From assembly GCA_944321845.1 (NCBI GenBank), contig CALUMT010000020.1, positions 104,888 through 168,887 of the forward strand: a stretch of 64,000 nucleotides of DNA, read 5' to 3'. Shown one piece after another: positions 33,133 to 42,743 of this stretch. Every line of letters starts with the position of its first letter. The stretch's first letter is position 1. The DNA is from an uncultured Butyricimonas sp. (lineage in GTDB: Bacteria; Bacteroidota; Bacteroidia; Bacteroidales; Marinifilaceae). The notes beneath the pieces were generated by a model, which was not told where the DNA came from, searched no databases, and worked only from the letters and a program-made list of their open reading frames with translations. The position numbers were made by a program, and so were the translations under genes.

Positions 33133-34800
33133 TTAAAATGGACTATTTGCACTCCTATTCTCTCCATTCCCTCCACATTTCACTATAAAATCCACCACTT
33201 TCCCAAAAGCAGGATTATCAACACGTAAATCTTTATGGAATAATTGCTTTAATGTCATCTCTCCCTGTTGCTCTCCTGGAACTAATTCAAAAATAAAAAA
33301 TTCTCCATTCTCCAGTACAACTCCCACTTGAGAATTATAATAACCATAATAACTTTCTATATTCTTCACCGCAATTTTAGCTATTGGGGCTGAAAAATCA
33401 TCCTTTAACCGAAGAACTCCTGCTCCCGGTAATTTATAAGCAGTTCCATATAATGTTGTTCCGGAAGCAACAAGCAACATCTCGTCTTTCAATACCAAAC
33501 ACGCATCCTTGTAATCTGCAAACATTCCAGCATCCAATACTCCCGTTTCACTCCTCGTTATTTCCAAGGGTCCTTGTTCATACCTGGAAGGTATTTCTAT
33601 ATCAAATTCATGCCAATAATACTGACCATTTCGCAATATAACCCCGAAATAAGGAGAAGCGTAATAATCTGCTTTCAGATGATCTTTATAAATATATGTC
33701 CCCTCTATATTTTGAAACCAAGACATATCGATAGAACCAGACGGTTGTAATTCAGCAAAGGCCCCATTATGATTTTGATAATATATCGAAAAATCATTAT
33801 TATAAGGATCTGCAGCATCTCCATCATCCACAATTGCATACATGTTACGATCTTTTCCAATAACAATAATTGCTTGATAATAATCATACCCAGAACCGCC
33901 TATCTTATAACAAGGGAAAAACTCATCAAATAATTTACCGTTAAATTCTGGATCAGAACTATAAGTACCAGAATGCAAATCAGAAACTACTGTTGCAAGA
34001 GCCCCATATATCTTCCCGTCATGATTCAACAACCATTTCGTTCCCCAGGTTAAAACCGCATCTTGTATATCTAACCCCTCCGGGGCTACACCTCCCTCAA
34101 AATCAGTCTCCGTCTTTATAATTCGTTCTAATCGGTCTCCATCAATTTCAACAGCTCCACTTTCTTGTAATACCATTATTTCATTAGGAATATCCAACAC
34201 TCCGACCTCCGGTCCATACGCATAATATTCTATTAACTTTCTAGGGCCGTTCCCCAAATTGGGTACTAAATTATAACGAATCTCTTCATCATAAATAACG
34301 GTATCCCGAGATTCTTCATAACCACGATCATTAATAAAAACATGCTGATACACCCGCCCCAAGACCATCGAGATTTCCGATTGGCCAGATGCAGATTCGG
34401 TCAGCAACATCCAACCAGAACTCAGTGGAGACTTGACGGTTATTTTTGTCTCTCTTGAAAAAGCGACTTTCGTTTCATTATCAATAACAGATAACACCAA
34501 ACCATATTGTCCCACCTTATCCGCCGTGTAGGTAAAATTCTTTTCTTCACCTACCAAAACGCCATCAAGACGCCATTCATAGCTGACATTTAACGCCAAG
34601 GTATCCATTGATAAGCGGACTGTCGGTTCGATGGTTAGTGATTCCTCAGGATAAAGCACGTATTCATCCTGAAAATTTGTAATATACTTACGTTCCGACT
34701 CCGTCCAATCATTAATATCCCGATAATCGTAATTTGTCTTATCGTCCAAACAAGCCGTCAAGAACAATAATGAAAATATGTATAATACTATCCTTTTCAT
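33133..34800 (-). CDS. PKD-like family lipoprotein
   Basis: A 555-residue surface or periplasmic lipoprotein: lipobox LTAC with Cys17, then an Ig/PKD-like domain (about 48-125, with SYEWRLDGVLVGEEKNFTYT) and a long beta-propeller-like C-terminal part. This architecture is the PKD-like family found in Bacteroidetes SusCD loci, where such proteins often act as extra surface binding proteins. No catalytic motif is visible. It lies 19 nt after the DUF4843 gene and about 50 nt before the first S9 peptidase. Confidence 0.82.
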   Translation of the reverse strand: MKRIVLYIFSLLFLTACLDDKTNYDYRDINDWTESERKYITNFQDEYVLYPEESLTIEPTVRLSMDTLALNVSYEWRLDGVLVGEEKNFTYTADKVGQYGLVLSVIDNETKVAFSRETKITVKSPLSSGWMLLTESASGQSEISMVLGRVYQHVFINDRGYEESRDTVIYDEEIRYNLVPNLGNGPRKLIEYYAYGPEVGVLDIPNEIMVLQESGAVEIDGDRLERIIKTETDFEGGVAPEGLDIQDAVLTWGTKWLLNHDGKIYGALATVVSDLHSGTYSSDPEFNGKLFDEFFPCYKIGGSGYDYYQAIIVIGKDRNMYAIVDDGDAADPYNNDFSIYYQNHNGAFAELQPSGSIDMSWFQNIEGTYIYKDHLKADYYASPYFGVILRNGQYYWHEFDIEIPSRYEQGPLEITRSETGVLDAGMFADYKDACLVLKDEMLLVASGTTLYGTAYKLPGAGVLRLKDDFSAPIAKIAVKNIESYYGYYNSQVGVVLENGEFFIFELVPGEQQGEMTLKQLFHKDLRVDNPAFGKVVDFIVKCGGNGENRSANSPF

Positions 34801-34819
34801 ACAATCACATTTAATGTTA

Positions 34820-35590
34820 TTAACCTCTAACCTTTACTGCCATCGGGCAATTATTGGTTTCATCCCACATGGGAACTAACCCAGCCGCAATGTTTTCCGG
34901 GTCATTATTGAATTCTTCTATCCGGTATTTTAAACGCAATGAATATTTTCGCAACACCAAAACATCCTTTCCGTCAAACACTACATTATCTTTGGCCAAT
35001 TCCTCCAAAAACATTATATATTTTTCATCAGAATAAGGTCCCAGATAAGAATATTCGGCAAGATTATAAATATAATCTCCTTTATAACCGACATTTAATT
35101 CGCTCCACCAACTAGGAATAGAAATTTTATTGGAAAGAACAAACAATACCCTACGGTAAGCCTTATCCCCCTCTTTAATCTTCTCCGACTCGTTAATCTT
35201 CAAATATAATTGAAGGGTTTGATCTCCAATCTCATTAAATTTCTGAATCTGAATCTTTATTGTATCTCGAGTCTGTCCGGCTGCGAACTCGCATTTTTCC
35301 GGGAATACACAATATTGTGCGGGGAATGTACTCTTTTCCTCATCCACAGAAAGTGAAAATGTTCTCGGCTCTGTCAATAAACAACCACGAATTTCTATCA
35401 CTATATCTTGCTCTATCACTCCCGTGGGATAAGCAACAAAAGATAAAATCGTACTATCTCTTGAAATATCCGTTGTAAATGACAGATAGGCAATATCATC
35501 CGAAACTTCAGTCAATTCCCGTTCGTCACATCCTGTCAATAAGCCAAGAATAAATACAAATAATAAATATACACGCGTGTTCATGTTCAT
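34820..35590 (-). CDS. DUF4843 lipoprotein
   Basis: A 256-residue lipoprotein with lipobox LLTGC (Cys about 21). The sequence is beta-rich with SFVAYPTGVIEQDIVIEI and a segment RRVLFVLSNKISIPSWW near the middle, as in DUF4843 proteins that follow SusD genes in Bacteroidetes. Function is unknown; the position suggests a surface accessory of the SusCD pair. Its start overlaps the SusD stop by 4 nt (ATGA type), showing tight translational coupling. Confidence 0.82.
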   Translation of the reverse strand: MNMNTRVYLLFVFILGLLTGCDERELTEVSDDIAYLSFTTDISRDSTILSFVAYPTGVIEQDIVIEIRGCLLTEPRTFSLSVDEEKSTFPAQYCVFPEKCEFAAGQTRDTIKIQIQKFNEIGDQTLQLYLKINESEKIKEGDKAYRRVLFVLSNKISIPSWWSELNVGYKGDYIYNLAEYSYLGPYSDEKYIMFLEELAKDNVVFDGKDVLVLRKYSLRLKYRIEEFNNDPENIAAGLVPMWDETNNCPMAVKVRG

Positions 35591-37116
35591 TGCATTAAAT
35601 CTGTTTCAATATTCGGTACCGGAGCTACAAAAATAGCCTCACTCGCTTTTTTAATCGTCAACGTATTGTAAGGATCTACATAAGGAATATCCTTATTTAA
35701 TCGCTTGTACAAATAAAATATCTGTCCTTCGCCCAACCACTCTCTTCGGGCATCATTAATCAAAAGTTCCAAGAATGTTGCTTTATTAGCAGCTTTAACA
35801 TCCTGCACGGATTTATCTGATGAATATAATCCCCGACCAGTCTTTACTGTTAACAAATACTGTTTCGCTTCATCCAGATTCTGTTCATAAATAGCCTCTG
35901 CTGCAATATAATACATCTCACTTATTCGAATCATGGGCATTAAAGTATTACACATCGCCGCAGCAGACTTGGATTCATCCCGTTTGGTATGTTTTGCCAA
36001 GCGATAGGATTTATAATAATCATTCATGGGTGCCAGCCATTTCTGGAAACGCAGATCATTCGATTGAGAATTACCTTGAGAGTCTTTCTTCATGTCAAGT
36101 CCAAAAAAGTTTTGATCCACTCCAGAAACACTAATATAAAATGGCTTATCCAAATCCAATGAATTTACGGAAGTTTCATACTTCAACAGATCAACAGATT
36201 CCAATCCCCACAACATATCACCGTAGGCTTTAAAGTTATCATATTCTAAATCATAATCATCTATTTCAAAATATCGATTCTTTTCCGCGAAATCGATTAA
36301 CGCTTTCGCCTCATTATAAGCCTCCTGCTTCCGCTGTGCATACATATACACTCGCGCCAACAATGCGCTTGTCGCATAATAATTTAAACGATATCCTCTC
36401 TTAAATTTATAAAAACCATCCATGCTGCTTGCACTCCCGGACCAAAAAAATTGTTCCCGACAATCCCTTCCCGAATCTGTTTTCCACAACAAATCCTTTG
36501 CCTCTTTTAAGTCTCGAATAATAGAAGACAGACACGAATCCACAGTCAAGGGCACAGAAACATACACGGGATAATCTGACACATAGGGAATAAAGGTCCG
36601 TTCTCCAGGGTTCGTCACCGGAGCCGGTGCAAACAATCGCAACATATCAAACTGCACGAAAGCTCTCAATGCCAGAGCTTCTCCCCAGATCATACTTTTT
36701 TCCAAATCTTTAAAAGTAAATTTTTCCGGGTTATCATGCGCTATATTCTTGATGATGTTATTACTATTAGCCACCATATTATAAACCTTCTTCCACATAC
36801 TTTCAAGATAAGGTTCAAAATACTGGTTATCCCAATCATATTCTGCTGCCCCAAATTGCATAACCTGAATATTGGGTGCATTCGCATAAATATAACATTG
36901 CCCCAACGCATCAACCATACCCCAGGTCAAATGTTGTCCATACAAATCCCCATCTCCCAAGGCATAATAAAGCCCATTCAAAGCATGGCGATATCCTGTC
37001 CCGGAAGAAAATAAAACACCCTCATCTATCTCATCCTCCGGCTTTACATCCAGCCATTTGTTACATGATGACAACACAAACAGCAACAATACCCATAATA
37101 ATCTATATTTCTTCAT
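35587..37116 (-). CDS. SusD/RagB-family nutrient-binding lipoprotein
   Basis: Surface lipoprotein of 509 residues that caps the SusC channel and captures substrate. Lipobox LSSC with Cys18, followed by NKWLDVKPEDEIDE, the usual SusD start. Tetratricopeptide-like helices of the SusD fold follow, with the C-terminal half containing RREWLGEGQIFYLYKRLNK, matching the family's conserved R-x-x-E-x-x-GEG pattern. It is 14 nt downstream of its SusC partner. The S9 peptidases in the operon suggest peptides as substrate, as for RagB of Porphyromonas; that is inference. Confidence 0.93.
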   Translation of the reverse strand: MKKYRLLWVLLLFVLSSCNKWLDVKPEDEIDEGVLFSSGTGYRHALNGLYYALGDGDLYGQHLTWGMVDALGQCYIYANAPNIQVMQFGAAEYDWDNQYFEPYLESMWKKVYNMVANSNNIIKNIAHDNPEKFTFKDLEKSMIWGEALALRAFVQFDMLRLFAPAPVTNPGERTFIPYVSDYPVYVSVPLTVDSCLSSIIRDLKEAKDLLWKTDSGRDCREQFFWSGSASSMDGFYKFKRGYRLNYYATSALLARVYMYAQRKQEAYNEAKALIDFAEKNRYFEIDDYDLEYDNFKAYGDMLWGLESVDLLKYETSVNSLDLDKPFYISVSGVDQNFFGLDMKKDSQGNSQSNDLRFQKWLAPMNDYYKSYRLAKHTKRDESKSAAAMCNTLMPMIRISEMYYIAAEAIYEQNLDEAKQYLLTVKTGRGLYSSDKSVQDVKAANKATFLELLINDARREWLGEGQIFYLYKRLNKDIPYVDPYNTLTIKKASEAIFVAPVPNIETDLMQ

Positions 37117-37129
37117 TTCTTAATATTTT

Positions 37130-40100
37130 TCAGAATGTTGCACGTAATGAAAAATTCACACTTCTGGCAAAAGGATAACTGGTTCCCCGCTCCATTTTCA
37201 CGGAAGAAACTCTAAAAATTTCACTTGTACTGAACTCTAATCGTAAAGTTTTCAAATAAATTTTCCTTAGCCATTCCGAATTAAAATCATAACTCAACGT
37301 CAATGAGCTTAACGACAATACGTTTTCATCTTGCACAAATCGAGAGGTCGGCAGAGTAGTCCTGGATGACTCCCGAATATCTTTCAATGGAGCAATGTCT
37401 CCCGGTTTTTGCCAACGATCAGTCAAAACCCGACGATCCACATTACTTGTCTCTATCTCTGCGTTTTCAACTTGGTCTACCAATGTTTGGTTATAAATCT
37501 GTTTTCCCCAATCATAACTGAATGATGCAAATAACGACAAGTTCTTATAAACCAGATTACACCCAAAAGAACCACTGGCCTTGGGTTCCGTATCCCCGAC
37601 AACGACCTGTTCTGCCGCTTTCCAAGTCTTGCTGACGGAGCCGTCCCTTTCCATAAAAATCTCTTTACCGGTTACGGGATCTATCCCCAAGGAACGCATG
37701 GCAAATATAGAGGTCAAAGAAGCTCCCTCTTCATATTTCATTTCAGGTTCGGAATACTGATCATCACGTATCATGGTCCAATTTTCCTGATTTTTCTCCG
37801 CATCCGCATATTTGTCATTCACCCGTTCATTATATTCCTTCAAAGCATCCGAAATTTTCAATATAGTATTTTCATTATGATTCAAATTACCCCACAAAGA
37901 AACATTCCAGTTTTTATCCTTATAAATATCAAAACGCACCTGTAGATCAATACCTTCATTCAAGGTTTCTCCCAAATTATCTTTATATGAACTAAAACCA
38001 GCCGAGCCCGGTAATGTTACATCCGTAATCAAATCAACAGTTTTGTTATAATAATAATCGAACACGATATTGATCCGGTCATTCCAGAATGTCAAATCAG
38101 AACCAACATTTAATTTATTTGTTGTTTCCCATTTCAAATCCTTATTCCCTAAAGCTTTCAAATAAACACCAAAGCCTGTTGTATACCAACGGTCGTAAGC
38201 ACTATAACGGGTTGTCGCCGAATATGCAGGGAAATTCACTTTACCCGTCTGTCCATAAGAAACCCGCAATTTCAACTGATTCACGATGCGATTTCCTTTT
38301 AGAAAATTATAATTATGGATATTCACTCCAATTCCTCCAGACCAGAATGGAGCCCATTTCTGATCACTACCAAATTCCGAGGAACCATCAAAACGGGCCG
38401 ATATATCCGCTAAATAAACATCATTCCACGTATAGTTAGCACTCAACAGGAAACCCACCAATCGGGTAAGATTTTCCGACTTTGTCGGTTTTAAATATAT
38501 TTCAGCAGCATAATTGGGTGAATGAAATTCTCCGGAAGGGAATCCTCGATAATGAGACGAGGTCGTTTCCGTTTTCGTAGAGATAGCGTTAAACGTGGCA
38601 GAAGCATTCAAATTATGCAAACCAAAACTTTTATTAAAATACAAGGCAACCTGAGCATCCCATTTCATCATTTCTGTCCGGTCTATATACAAATCTCCGT
38701 TATAAGTAGCAGATTCCCCAGAGAGACGTGCAGTGGCATTATGTGAATACGGATCAATAAAACGCTCTCCCTTGGACAACTGTTTAGTTAAGGCCAATTG
38801 TCCTTTTAGCGTCAAATAATCCGTCATAAACCATTGCATCAACATCTGTTCAATAAATTCATCCTGCTTATCAAATTGATAATTATTTAGCAACGCCTCG
38901 TACAGTGGATTATTAAGATTCTTTCCAGTATTCGGGTTTGTGGTAAATTCCAAGGCTTCAATCAAATTCCCATTCTTATCATATGGACGATCATAAGGCT
39001 GCAAGTGGGCATAATCGCTAAAGGAACCATAAGGAGATTCTTTACCGTGAGTATAACCGTAGGTGATATTATTATTAACCTGAAAATTTTTTACGGTATA
39101 AATCAAATTTAATCCCAAATTCATTTTTTCACGATAAGAACCTTTCATAACTCCGTTATCCCGATTATAATCCGCTTGCAAAGCATAACGTAAATCAGGA
39201 TTCCCTCCTTCTACCATGAAACTGTGTTTATGGTTCAAAGCATTTCGTAACGGGATTGATAACCAATCAGTATTCACACCTTCCTCGATACGCACTAAAC
39301 GCCTACTATATTTATTTAAACGATAGGCATAGTCATGAACATCTGTCGGATCATAATCATAAAGCCCGGCCAATCTTTCTATCTCTAATTTTTCCCGAGC
39401 ATCAGCCAAGTTATAATCCGTTAAATCCGGCATAGAAAGTGTCCCTGTAAAATTATAAGAAAACGTCACTTCTCCCGGCTTTGGTGCTCTTGTCGTAATC
39501 ACAACTACACCATTAGCTGCACGAGAACCATACATAGCCGTGGCTGCAGCATCTTTAAGAATCGTAATCGATTCCACCCGATTAGGATCCAAATCATACA
39601 CTTTCTGGACACTTACCTCAAAACCATCCATTATAAATGTAGGTAAATTAGGGTTATTCTTCAAGGCTGATTTAGACAACGCATCCTGATCCAACCCCTT
39701 CACCCCGATACCGGAACGGCCACGAATATAAATTTCAGGAATGGCATTCGGGTCCGATCCCCAAACATTGCTTTTCTGGATGCGGAAAGAAGGGTCAAAA
39801 GAAGCCAAGGCCTGTACCACATTAGTGGGAGAGGCTTTCAGCAAATCCTCCCGTTTCACGGAAATAGAGCTACCCGTGAAACTCTCCTTCTTCACGTTAG
39901 CGTATCCCGTCACAACCACCTCATCCATCTCTTTCACGTCCGGTTTCATCCGGATAACCAACTCCTTGGTCAAATCTTTAATCTGGGAAATATTCTCCTC
40001 GTGCGTCTTCATCCCGACAAAAGAAAACTGCAAAATCATCGTGTCCTGCTTGGGAAACTCCAACTTGAATGTTCCATCAACATCCGTCACGATACCGAGT

Positions 40101-40558
40101 GTCGTTTTCTTCAACAGGATTGTCACCCCCGGAAGCGGCTGCCCTTTCTCGCCCAGCACCTTACCGTGGACACTGATCTTCTCCACCGTTTTTTCCTTCT
40201 TCTGGTCATCCGGAGTAATCACGATCAGATTATTCACCAACTTAAAACTGTAATTCGTCCCGGACAGACAAGAGGTCAGGATCTCTTCTACCGAGGCATT
40301 CGTGAAAGAACGGGTAATATTATCCACGTTCTTGATTTCTTCATCATTATAAAGAAACTCGTACGTGGTTTTTTCCTTTAACACCCGCAATACTTCCACC
40401 AGGGATTGGCGCTCGAACTGAACCGTAATCCCCTGTTGACTAAAGGCCATCTCGCTCGAGAACGCGAAATGCGTGAACAACATCAGCATGAACATCAGCC
40501 TGCAACCTAGTGCAAACTTACCATGTCTGGCTAACCAACTTTTAGTTTTACTTTTCAT
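37130..40558 (-). CDS. SusC/RagA TonB-dependent receptor with STN signalling domain
   Basis: Outer-membrane importer of 1142 residues. After a long signal peptide (ends near EMAFSQ), it has an STN/secretin-type domain (about 45-115), a carboxypeptidase-regulatory-like repeat (about 128-215), a plug with the TonB-box-like MDEVVVTGYA (about 212-221) and TAMYGSRAANGVVVITT, and a barrel that ends in ...SVNFSLRATF. The STN domain is the mark of receptors that signal through an anti-sigma factor, and a FecR/sigma pair lies directly upstream. Together they form a cell-surface signalling importer. Confidence 0.94.
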   Translation of the reverse strand: MKSKTKSWLARHGKFALGCRLMFMLMLFTHFAFSSEMAFSQQGITVQFERQSLVEVLRVLKEKTTYEFLYNDEEIKNVDNITRSFTNASVEEILTSCLSGTNYSFKLVNNLIVITPDDQKKEKTVEKISVHGKVLGEKGQPLPGVTILLKKTTLGIVTDVDGTFKLEFPKQDTMILQFSFVGMKTHEENISQIKDLTKELVIRMKPDVKEMDEVVVTGYANVKKESFTGSSISVKREDLLKASPTNVVQALASFDPSFRIQKSNVWGSDPNAIPEIYIRGRSGIGVKGLDQDALSKSALKNNPNLPTFIMDGFEVSVQKVYDLDPNRVESITILKDAAATAMYGSRAANGVVVITTRAPKPGEVTFSYNFTGTLSMPDLTDYNLADAREKLEIERLAGLYDYDPTDVHDYAYRLNKYSRRLVRIEEGVNTDWLSIPLRNALNHKHSFMVEGGNPDLRYALQADYNRDNGVMKGSYREKMNLGLNLIYTVKNFQVNNNITYGYTHGKESPYGSFSDYAHLQPYDRPYDKNGNLIEALEFTTNPNTGKNLNNPLYEALLNNYQFDKQDEFIEQMLMQWFMTDYLTLKGQLALTKQLSKGERFIDPYSHNATARLSGESATYNGDLYIDRTEMMKWDAQVALYFNKSFGLHNLNASATFNAISTKTETTSSHYRGFPSGEFHSPNYAAEIYLKPTKSENLTRLVGFLLSANYTWNDVYLADISARFDGSSEFGSDQKWAPFWSGGIGVNIHNYNFLKGNRIVNQLKLRVSYGQTGKVNFPAYSATTRYSAYDRWYTTGFGVYLKALGNKDLKWETTNKLNVGSDLTFWNDRINIVFDYYYNKTVDLITDVTLPGSAGFSSYKDNLGETLNEGIDLQVRFDIYKDKNWNVSLWGNLNHNENTILKISDALKEYNERVNDKYADAEKNQENWTMIRDDQYSEPEMKYEEGASLTSIFAMRSLGIDPVTGKEIFMERDGSVSKTWKAAEQVVVGDTEPKASGSFGCNLVYKNLSLFASFSYDWGKQIYNQTLVDQVENAEIETSNVDRRVLTDRWQKPGDIAPLKDIRESSRTTLPTSRFVQDENVLSLSSLTLSYDFNSEWLRKIYLKTLRLEFSTSEIFRVSSVKMERGTSYPFARSVNFSLRATF

Positions 40559-40672
40559 TCATTAAATTATTTAGGCTGTTTTGGATTAATATTGACACAA
40601 AAAAGGATAGCTTGTATTTCTCAAGCATAAAAACATTCAATTCTATTTATTATTGTTAAACCTAATCTCGGG

Positions 40673-41818
40673 CTATTTTCCCATAACCATCACCGTCTTG
40701 TCTTTTACTGTAAATTTTATATTTGTTGTCAGACTCAACAGGTCAAGCACCTCCTGAATATTCGCGTAACGGGGCAGATAACCGGTAAAATGAAAATCTT
40801 TCACTTTCGGGTTCACGTAAAACACATCCACGTTATACCATCGCGCCAGTTTTTTCATAATCTCCTCTATATTCTCGCTCTGGAATCGGAAATTCTGTTG
40901 CATCCACGTGGTATATACCTCCACATCTACCTCTTTTACCTCTACCTGTCCATCGCTGACAGCAGCCTGTTGCCCGGGAACAAGCTGCACCTTCTTCCCT
41001 TTCATGGCAATCTCCACCTTACCCTCCGCCAATGTCGTCCGGGAAACATCATCATCCGCGTAAGCCGATACATTAAAAGAAGTACCCAACACCCGCACGT
41101 CATACCCGTCACACCGCACGATAAAAGGTTTTTTGGCATTTTTAGCCACCTCGAAATAGGCTTCCCCGGAAAGATACACCAACCGTTCTTTGCCAGAAAA
41201 ATTCTCCGGGAAACGGAATCGCGTCTCCGCGTTCAAGTAGACCTTTGTTCCATCTCCCAGGACGACCGTGTATTCCCCACCCCGGGGAATCTCTATCCGG
41301 TTATAACGCACTACCGTTGAATCCAAAGTCTCCCGATCGGAAAACACTACCCGATCTCCATCCCGCTCCGCGTTCACCTGAGCCAGTTCTTGGGTTGACA
41401 CACTATCCAACCGATAAGTCTCCCCCGTGGCACTGATCAAACAAGCCATCGGTCTTCCCGGCAAAATTTCCTCTACCCGGGCCAATTCATGCCGCTCTTC
41501 CCTACTTTCCCATGGCTGCCACAACACGAGACCGATAATAAACACGATAGAAGCAGCCACCCCACTCCATAATGTCAAACGACGGCGACGAACCCGATGA
41601 CCAAATTTCTTCCTCGTCTCCCGCCAAGCCCGATCTTTATCATAAGACAAGATCTTCCTCATGGCCTCATCCTGCGATTCCTCATCGCAAGCCTGCACGA
41701 ACAGCCGTTCGTTCGTCTCGGAAGCATCCCGCCAGAGTCGTAACTTCTCCTCTTCCTCCGGGGTCATTTCTCCCCGCAAGAACTTCAAAATCAACGATGC
41801 GATGTAATACTTGTCCAT
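40673..41818 (-). CDS. FecR-family anti-sigma factor
   Basis: A 381-residue inner-membrane anti-sigma regulator. I start at ATG 41818 (MDKYYIASLILKFLRGEM); an upstream start would only add a weak 13-residue leader. The N-terminal cytoplasmic part (about 1-85) should bind the sigma factor; one membrane helix (about 92-110, LTLWSGVAASIVFIIGLVLW) follows; the periplasmic FecR domain (about 165-265) contains GGEYTVVLGDGTKVYLNAET; a C-terminal DUF4974-like part contacts the STN domain. It sits between the ECF sigma and the SusC gene, the standard order. Confidence 0.93.
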   Translation of the reverse strand: MDKYYIASLILKFLRGEMTPEEEEKLRLWRDASETNERLFVQACDEESQDEAMRKILSYDKDRAWRETRKKFGHRVRRRRLTLWSGVAASIVFIIGLVLWQPWESREERHELARVEEILPGRPMACLISATGETYRLDSVSTQELAQVNAERDGDRVVFSDRETLDSTVVRYNRIEIPRGGEYTVVLGDGTKVYLNAETRFRFPENFSGKERLVYLSGEAYFEVAKNAKKPFIVRCDGYDVRVLGTSFNVSAYADDDVSRTTLAEGKVEIAMKGKKVQLVPGQQAAVSDGQVEVKEVDVEVYTTWMQQNFRFQSENIEEIMKKLARWYNVDVFYVNPKVKDFHFTGYLPRYANIQEVLDLLSLTTNIKFTVKDKTVMVMGK

Positions 41819-41964
41819 TTTACTATTCTTAATACACCATAAATACACGATAGTCATCCAAAAGGATTACAAGGGTACCCCTATTTTTTCAAAAAAAATT
41901 TACACGATAATATTTTAATAAAAATCGACAGCCTATCACACGGTCATTTCCCCGAAAATCCCGT

Positions 41965-42492
41965 TCAAGCATCCAGTAAATCCAAAAAAAGCAACAACAA
42001 CGGGTACAGATCCTTCAGGTTCTCCCGCAAAATTTTCTTTCCCCGGGCCTTTTGCGTCTTAACCGTGTTCACACTCACGCCCAAGACCTCCGCGGCCTGA
42101 GTATTATCCATTCCCTGAAAATAGCACAGATCAAACACCTTACGACATTCTTCCGGGAGATGCACCACGGCTGCCGTCAACTCACGATATACCTCGGTCA
42201 GGATTATATCATCTTCAAAACACTCGGACAGATTCTCTCTCCCCTTCGCCTCCATGTACCGTGATTGGGCCTGCCTATCCCGGATATAATTCAAACAGGC
42301 ATTACGGATGGACAAATACAAGAAATTCTTCAGGTGGGCTTCCGAATCAAAACGGGGAGACTTCTCGAGTAAGGATACAAATACATCCTGCACCAAATCC
42401 TCCACGACATTCTCATCCTGCACGTACCTGGATGCAAAATAACAAAGAGAACCGTAATGATTCTTGAATATCTCCTCTATACTATTCATCAT
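41965..42492 (-). CDS. ECF sigma-70 family RNA polymerase sigma factor
   Basis: A 175-residue sigma factor with regions 2 (about 22-90; DLVQDVFVSLLEKSPRFD and a region with NYIRD) and 4 (about 118-165, with CYFQGMDNTQAAEVLGVSVNTVKTQKARGKKIL, the helix-turn-helix). Members of this Bacteroidetes group are held by FecR and drive the cognate SusC operon when the receptor binds ligand. It lies at the head of the locus with a perfect promoter in front. Two consecutive ATGs (42492 and 42489) are both possible starts. Confidence 0.93.
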   Translation of the reverse strand: MMNSIEEIFKNHYGSLCYFASRYVQDENVVEDLVQDVFVSLLEKSPRFDSEAHLKNFLYLSIRNACLNYIRDRQAQSRYMEAKGRENLSECFEDDIILTEVYRELTAAVVHLPEECRKVFDLCYFQGMDNTQAAEVLGVSVNTVKTQKARGKKILRENLKDLYPLLLLFLDLLDA

Positions 42493-42557
42493 TCACTGAT
42501 CTATTACCCCTAATCCTTATTCTCCAAACGATTCTGTCAGACACACACCTACGCCCA

Positions 42558-42588
42558 CAAAAATATGAAAATAAAAAATAAAAACAAA
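42558..42588 (-). promoter_or_regulatory. Promoter of the ECF sigma gene
   Basis: On the minus strand TTTG (42585-42588) and TATTTTTG (42558-42565) are 19 nt apart, a full match to the Bacteroidetes consensus. It suggests that the sigma and anti-sigma genes are made by the housekeeping sigma factor, while SusC and its followers may need the ECF sigma. Confidence 0.78.
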
Positions 42589-42689
42589 TCAACACCCAGG
42601 TCCCGGAACTTCTATATATCAACCCGTTCGTTGCAAACGTCTGCGCAATTATATCTCTCTCAACCTGTTCGTTTCACGACAGAAAAGCT

Positions 42690-42697
42690 TACTTTTG
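42690..42697 (+). promoter_or_regulatory. -7 element for the NifU-like/GGGtGRT unit
   Basis: TACTTTTG fits TAnnTTTG and lies 47 nt before the ATG at 42744. No TTTG is found at the expected -33 spacing. Two direct copies of a 13-mer CAACC[CT]GTTCGTT (42620-42632 and 42661-42673), 41 nt apart, lie just upstream and may be regulator sites. Confidence 0.5.
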
Positions 42698-42743
42698 TAG
42701 TCGAGACAAAGAATTATTTTTACACCACATAAAAAACAAAAAC

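Noticed and set aside
40610..40626. Short hairpin GCTTG/CAAGC with a nearby T run between fecR and susC
   Set aside because: Only a 5-bp stem with a gap before the T run; too weak to call a terminator.
23337..42492. The AT-rich peptidase locus as a mobile island
   Set aside because: Base composition differs by eye from the flanks and a tRNA-Val lies at one end, but I found no integrase and no duplicated tRNA end, so transfer is not supported.
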